Origin: Gammaproteobacteria bacterium
GTDB taxonomy: Bacteria; Pseudomonadota; Gammaproteobacteria; CAJXQU01
Assembly (NCBI GenBank): GCA_026984275.1
Contig: JALSSM010000450.1
Coordinates: 1-6,637, forward strand
Direction: 5' to 3'
Length of the DNA: 6,637 nucleotides
This document shows, in pieces, positions 5,316 to 6,637 of this stretch (its first letter is position 1; each line of letters starts with the position of its first letter). The notes below the pieces were generated by a model that had not been told where the DNA came from, ran no database searches, and saw only the letters and a list, made by a program, of their open reading frames with translations. Both the position numbers and the translations under genes were made by a program.

Positions 5316-6637
5316 ATGTTAGAAGAAAAACTACCACAATCAGATCAAACCAGAACAGGGGCTGAGCGACGTCGATATCCTCGGGTTCCATTGTCTATGA
5401 AAGCAGTATTTCGAGGCAATGAACTTGAAGGAAAACCGTGCATCATCCGTGACTTTTGTCCCGGAGGCTTCTTTTTATCCTGGCCAAACGATGCGATTGG
5501 CGCAGAGATTCTGGCGTTTAAGGATTCACTTCCTGACCAGAAATTTTCAGTTGAATTCAGCGTCAAGCATAAAAAATCTGGCAGTAAAACCTATTCAATC
5601 AGCTTTAAAGTTGTGCGTGTTTTTCAAGGAGGAATGGGTGTTTCATTTGAAAATCCTGACCAGAATGTTATTGATATCCTGGTCAAGATCGCTGAGGCAA
5701 CACAAAAGAAAAAACAGGCCAGAAGCGAACAGAAGAGAAACGAGACTCATTCAGATGAACAAACTTCTTTCTTTAATAAATCTTTACAAGGACAGATCCA
5801 GATTGAAAGCAATCTTAGTGAATTCTTACGATCCTATTTTAAGAAACTTGAAAATCAACTGATCGTATTATTCAAGGAAACAGCAGATGAAACTGAAAAA
5901 TTTGAATATTTTAATGCACATGAAATTATCAAGAATGATCCTGATGCCGCCAGAACCGCTATTCTCAAAGCCATTTCTGCACAACTTGAAGAAAGACCTT
6001 CCTTAAAGTGGGAAAAAACTTTCGATGATGATGTTGATGGTAACTCATTGACACTGGTCGATGAAAAAGAATTCGAGGCTTACCTGGCTCTTACAGGAAT
6101 TATTTCGGATGCAGAAGCAGATAATCGACTGCTGTTATTCAAGGTAGCCAGGAAACTGACAGAGTTATTTGAGACAGATTGGGATGAGGGTATGAACCCT
6201 CTGGGGTTTTCAAGGTTATTTCGAACAATTGATTCTTACCTGAAACATCTAAAGGTTGGATATACAACGTTGAAAGTGGCTTATCAATTAATGGAGGATG
6301 AGCTTGTTCCTGATCTAATCTCATTTTATGAAGAACTATCTACAGGAATTGAGGAAAGCCCTGCAGGAAAGACAAAGGACTCGTTTAGTGATAAAAATGA
6401 ACCATCGGCTCCGGCAGATCTTGATAGTAAAGTTGAACGCAGGATGGCCGATCAACAAGTTACTGTCAGTGGAAATAACATAAGCCCTGAACAATCTGTT
6501 ATTCATCAAGGTCAAAATTTTCAACAACAGGGAAATTTTCAATCAGAATATAATTGGGATCATTCTTCTGGTCATAACAATGGATTCCCAACATTGGAAG
6601 GGAACGGTTGCTCATCATCAGTTACAAGAGGCGCCGG
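5316..6637 (+). CDS. PilZ domain plus DUF1631 protein, 3' end beyond the window
   Basis: Probable cyclic di-GMP-responsive cytoplasmic protein of unknown output. The frame from the ATG at 5316 is open for 440 codons and leaves the window without a stop; full-length relatives are near 700-750 residues. An N-terminal PilZ domain (about 16-120) carries the RxxxR motif at Arg19-Arg23 (ERRRYPR). Its second motif is Asp46-Phe-Cys48-Pro-Gly-Gly51 (IRDFCPGGFFL), in which Cys replaces the usual Ser of (D/N)xSxxG; this variant looks familiar from DUF1631 proteins. A Lys/Glu-rich linker (about 128-150) leads into the DUF1631 region from about residue 165, with the signatures SLTLVDEKEFE (244-254) and NPLGF (294-298). 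Residues about 345-440 are hydrophilic and Gln/Asn-rich and look like a disordered linker to the missing second half. The Shine-Dalgarno is weak (ACGAG, 5307-5311, four bases away). The next in-frame ATG (residue 28) would cut off the PilZ motif, and an in-frame TGA at 5268-5270 limits extension upstream. Confidence 0.82.
   Translation, partial: MLEEKLPQSDQTRTGAERRRYPRVPLSMKAVFRGNELEGKPCIIRDFCPGGFFLSWPNDAIGAEILAFKDSLPDQKFSVEFSVKHKKSGSKTYSISFKVVRVFQGGMGVSFENPDQNVIDILVKIAEATQKKKQARSEQKRNETHSDEQTSFFNKSLQGQIQIESNLSEFLRSYFKKLENQLIVLFKETADETEKFEYFNAHEIIKNDPDAARTAILKAISAQLEERPSLKWEKTFDDDVDGNSLTLVDEKEFEAYLALTGIISDAEADNRLLLFKVARKLTELFETDWDEGMNPLGFSRLFRTIDSYLKHLKVGYTTLKVAYQLMEDELVPDLISFYEELSTGIEESPAGKTKDSFSDKNEPSAPADLDSKVERRMADQQVTVSGNNISPEQSVIHQGQNFQQQGNFQSEYNWDHSSGHNNGFPTLEGNGCSSSVTRGA

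Noticed and set aside
5345..5862. Frames at 5345-5566 (minus) and 5419-5862 (plus, other frame)
   Set aside because: Both are shadows of the PilZ-DUF1631 gene, whose own frame carries the conserved motifs and stays open to the window edge.
6139..6542. Minus-strand frames at 6139-6324 and 6336-6542
   Set aside because: They lie antisense to the DUF1631 region and the Gln/Asn-rich linker, with no recognisable content.
1..6637. Mobile element, defence island or CRISPR content
   Set aside because: No transposase, integrase, nuclease, repeat-spacer array or terminal inverted repeats were seen; coding style is uniform across the genes.

Overview
The window looks like chromosomal DNA of a moderately AT-rich gammaproteobacterium. 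The evidence is a mucB (rseB)-mucD pair of the sigma-E/AlgU envelope-stress locus, an OapA-type LysM protein, and a PilZ-DUF1631 protein, a combination typical of the Pseudomonadales/Oceanospirillales. An Endozoicomonadaceae-like host is possible, but that is only an impression from AT content and gene style. I see no rRNA, tRNA, CRISPR, transposase or phage gene.

Layout. Positions 1-550 hold the 3' part of mucB/rseB, which senses envelope stress by binding the anti-sigma factor. Nine bases later comes a complete mucD/degP-type periplasmic serine protease (560-2005) with signal peptide, catalytic triad and two PDZ domains. A strong 21-bp imperfect palindrome (2073-2123) separates it from a convergent gene on the minus strand (2139-3608) encoding an exported LysM (OapA-like) plus class A beta-lactamase-fold protein. 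A divergent promoter region (3609-3838) follows. Next is a membrane protein (3839-5089) related to the ATP/ADP translocase-like (NTT) side of the MFS superfamily. After a 226-bp gap with a candidate promoter, a PilZ plus DUF1631 protein starts at 5316 and runs off the right edge with no stop.

How the genes fit together. mucB and mucD are almost certainly co-transcribed and belong to periplasmic protein quality control. The LysM/beta-lactamase-fold protein probably acts on or senses peptidoglycan, so it shares the periplasm with them but is transcribed separately. The PilZ protein is expected to respond to cyclic di-GMP. The NTT-like transporter has no obvious link to its neighbours. The window does not clearly show a new multi-gene system. 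The points most worth a second look are the LysM-hydrolase fusion without a recognisable deacylating glutamate, the NTT-like carrier, the palindrome, and the direct mucB-mucD junction without mucC.
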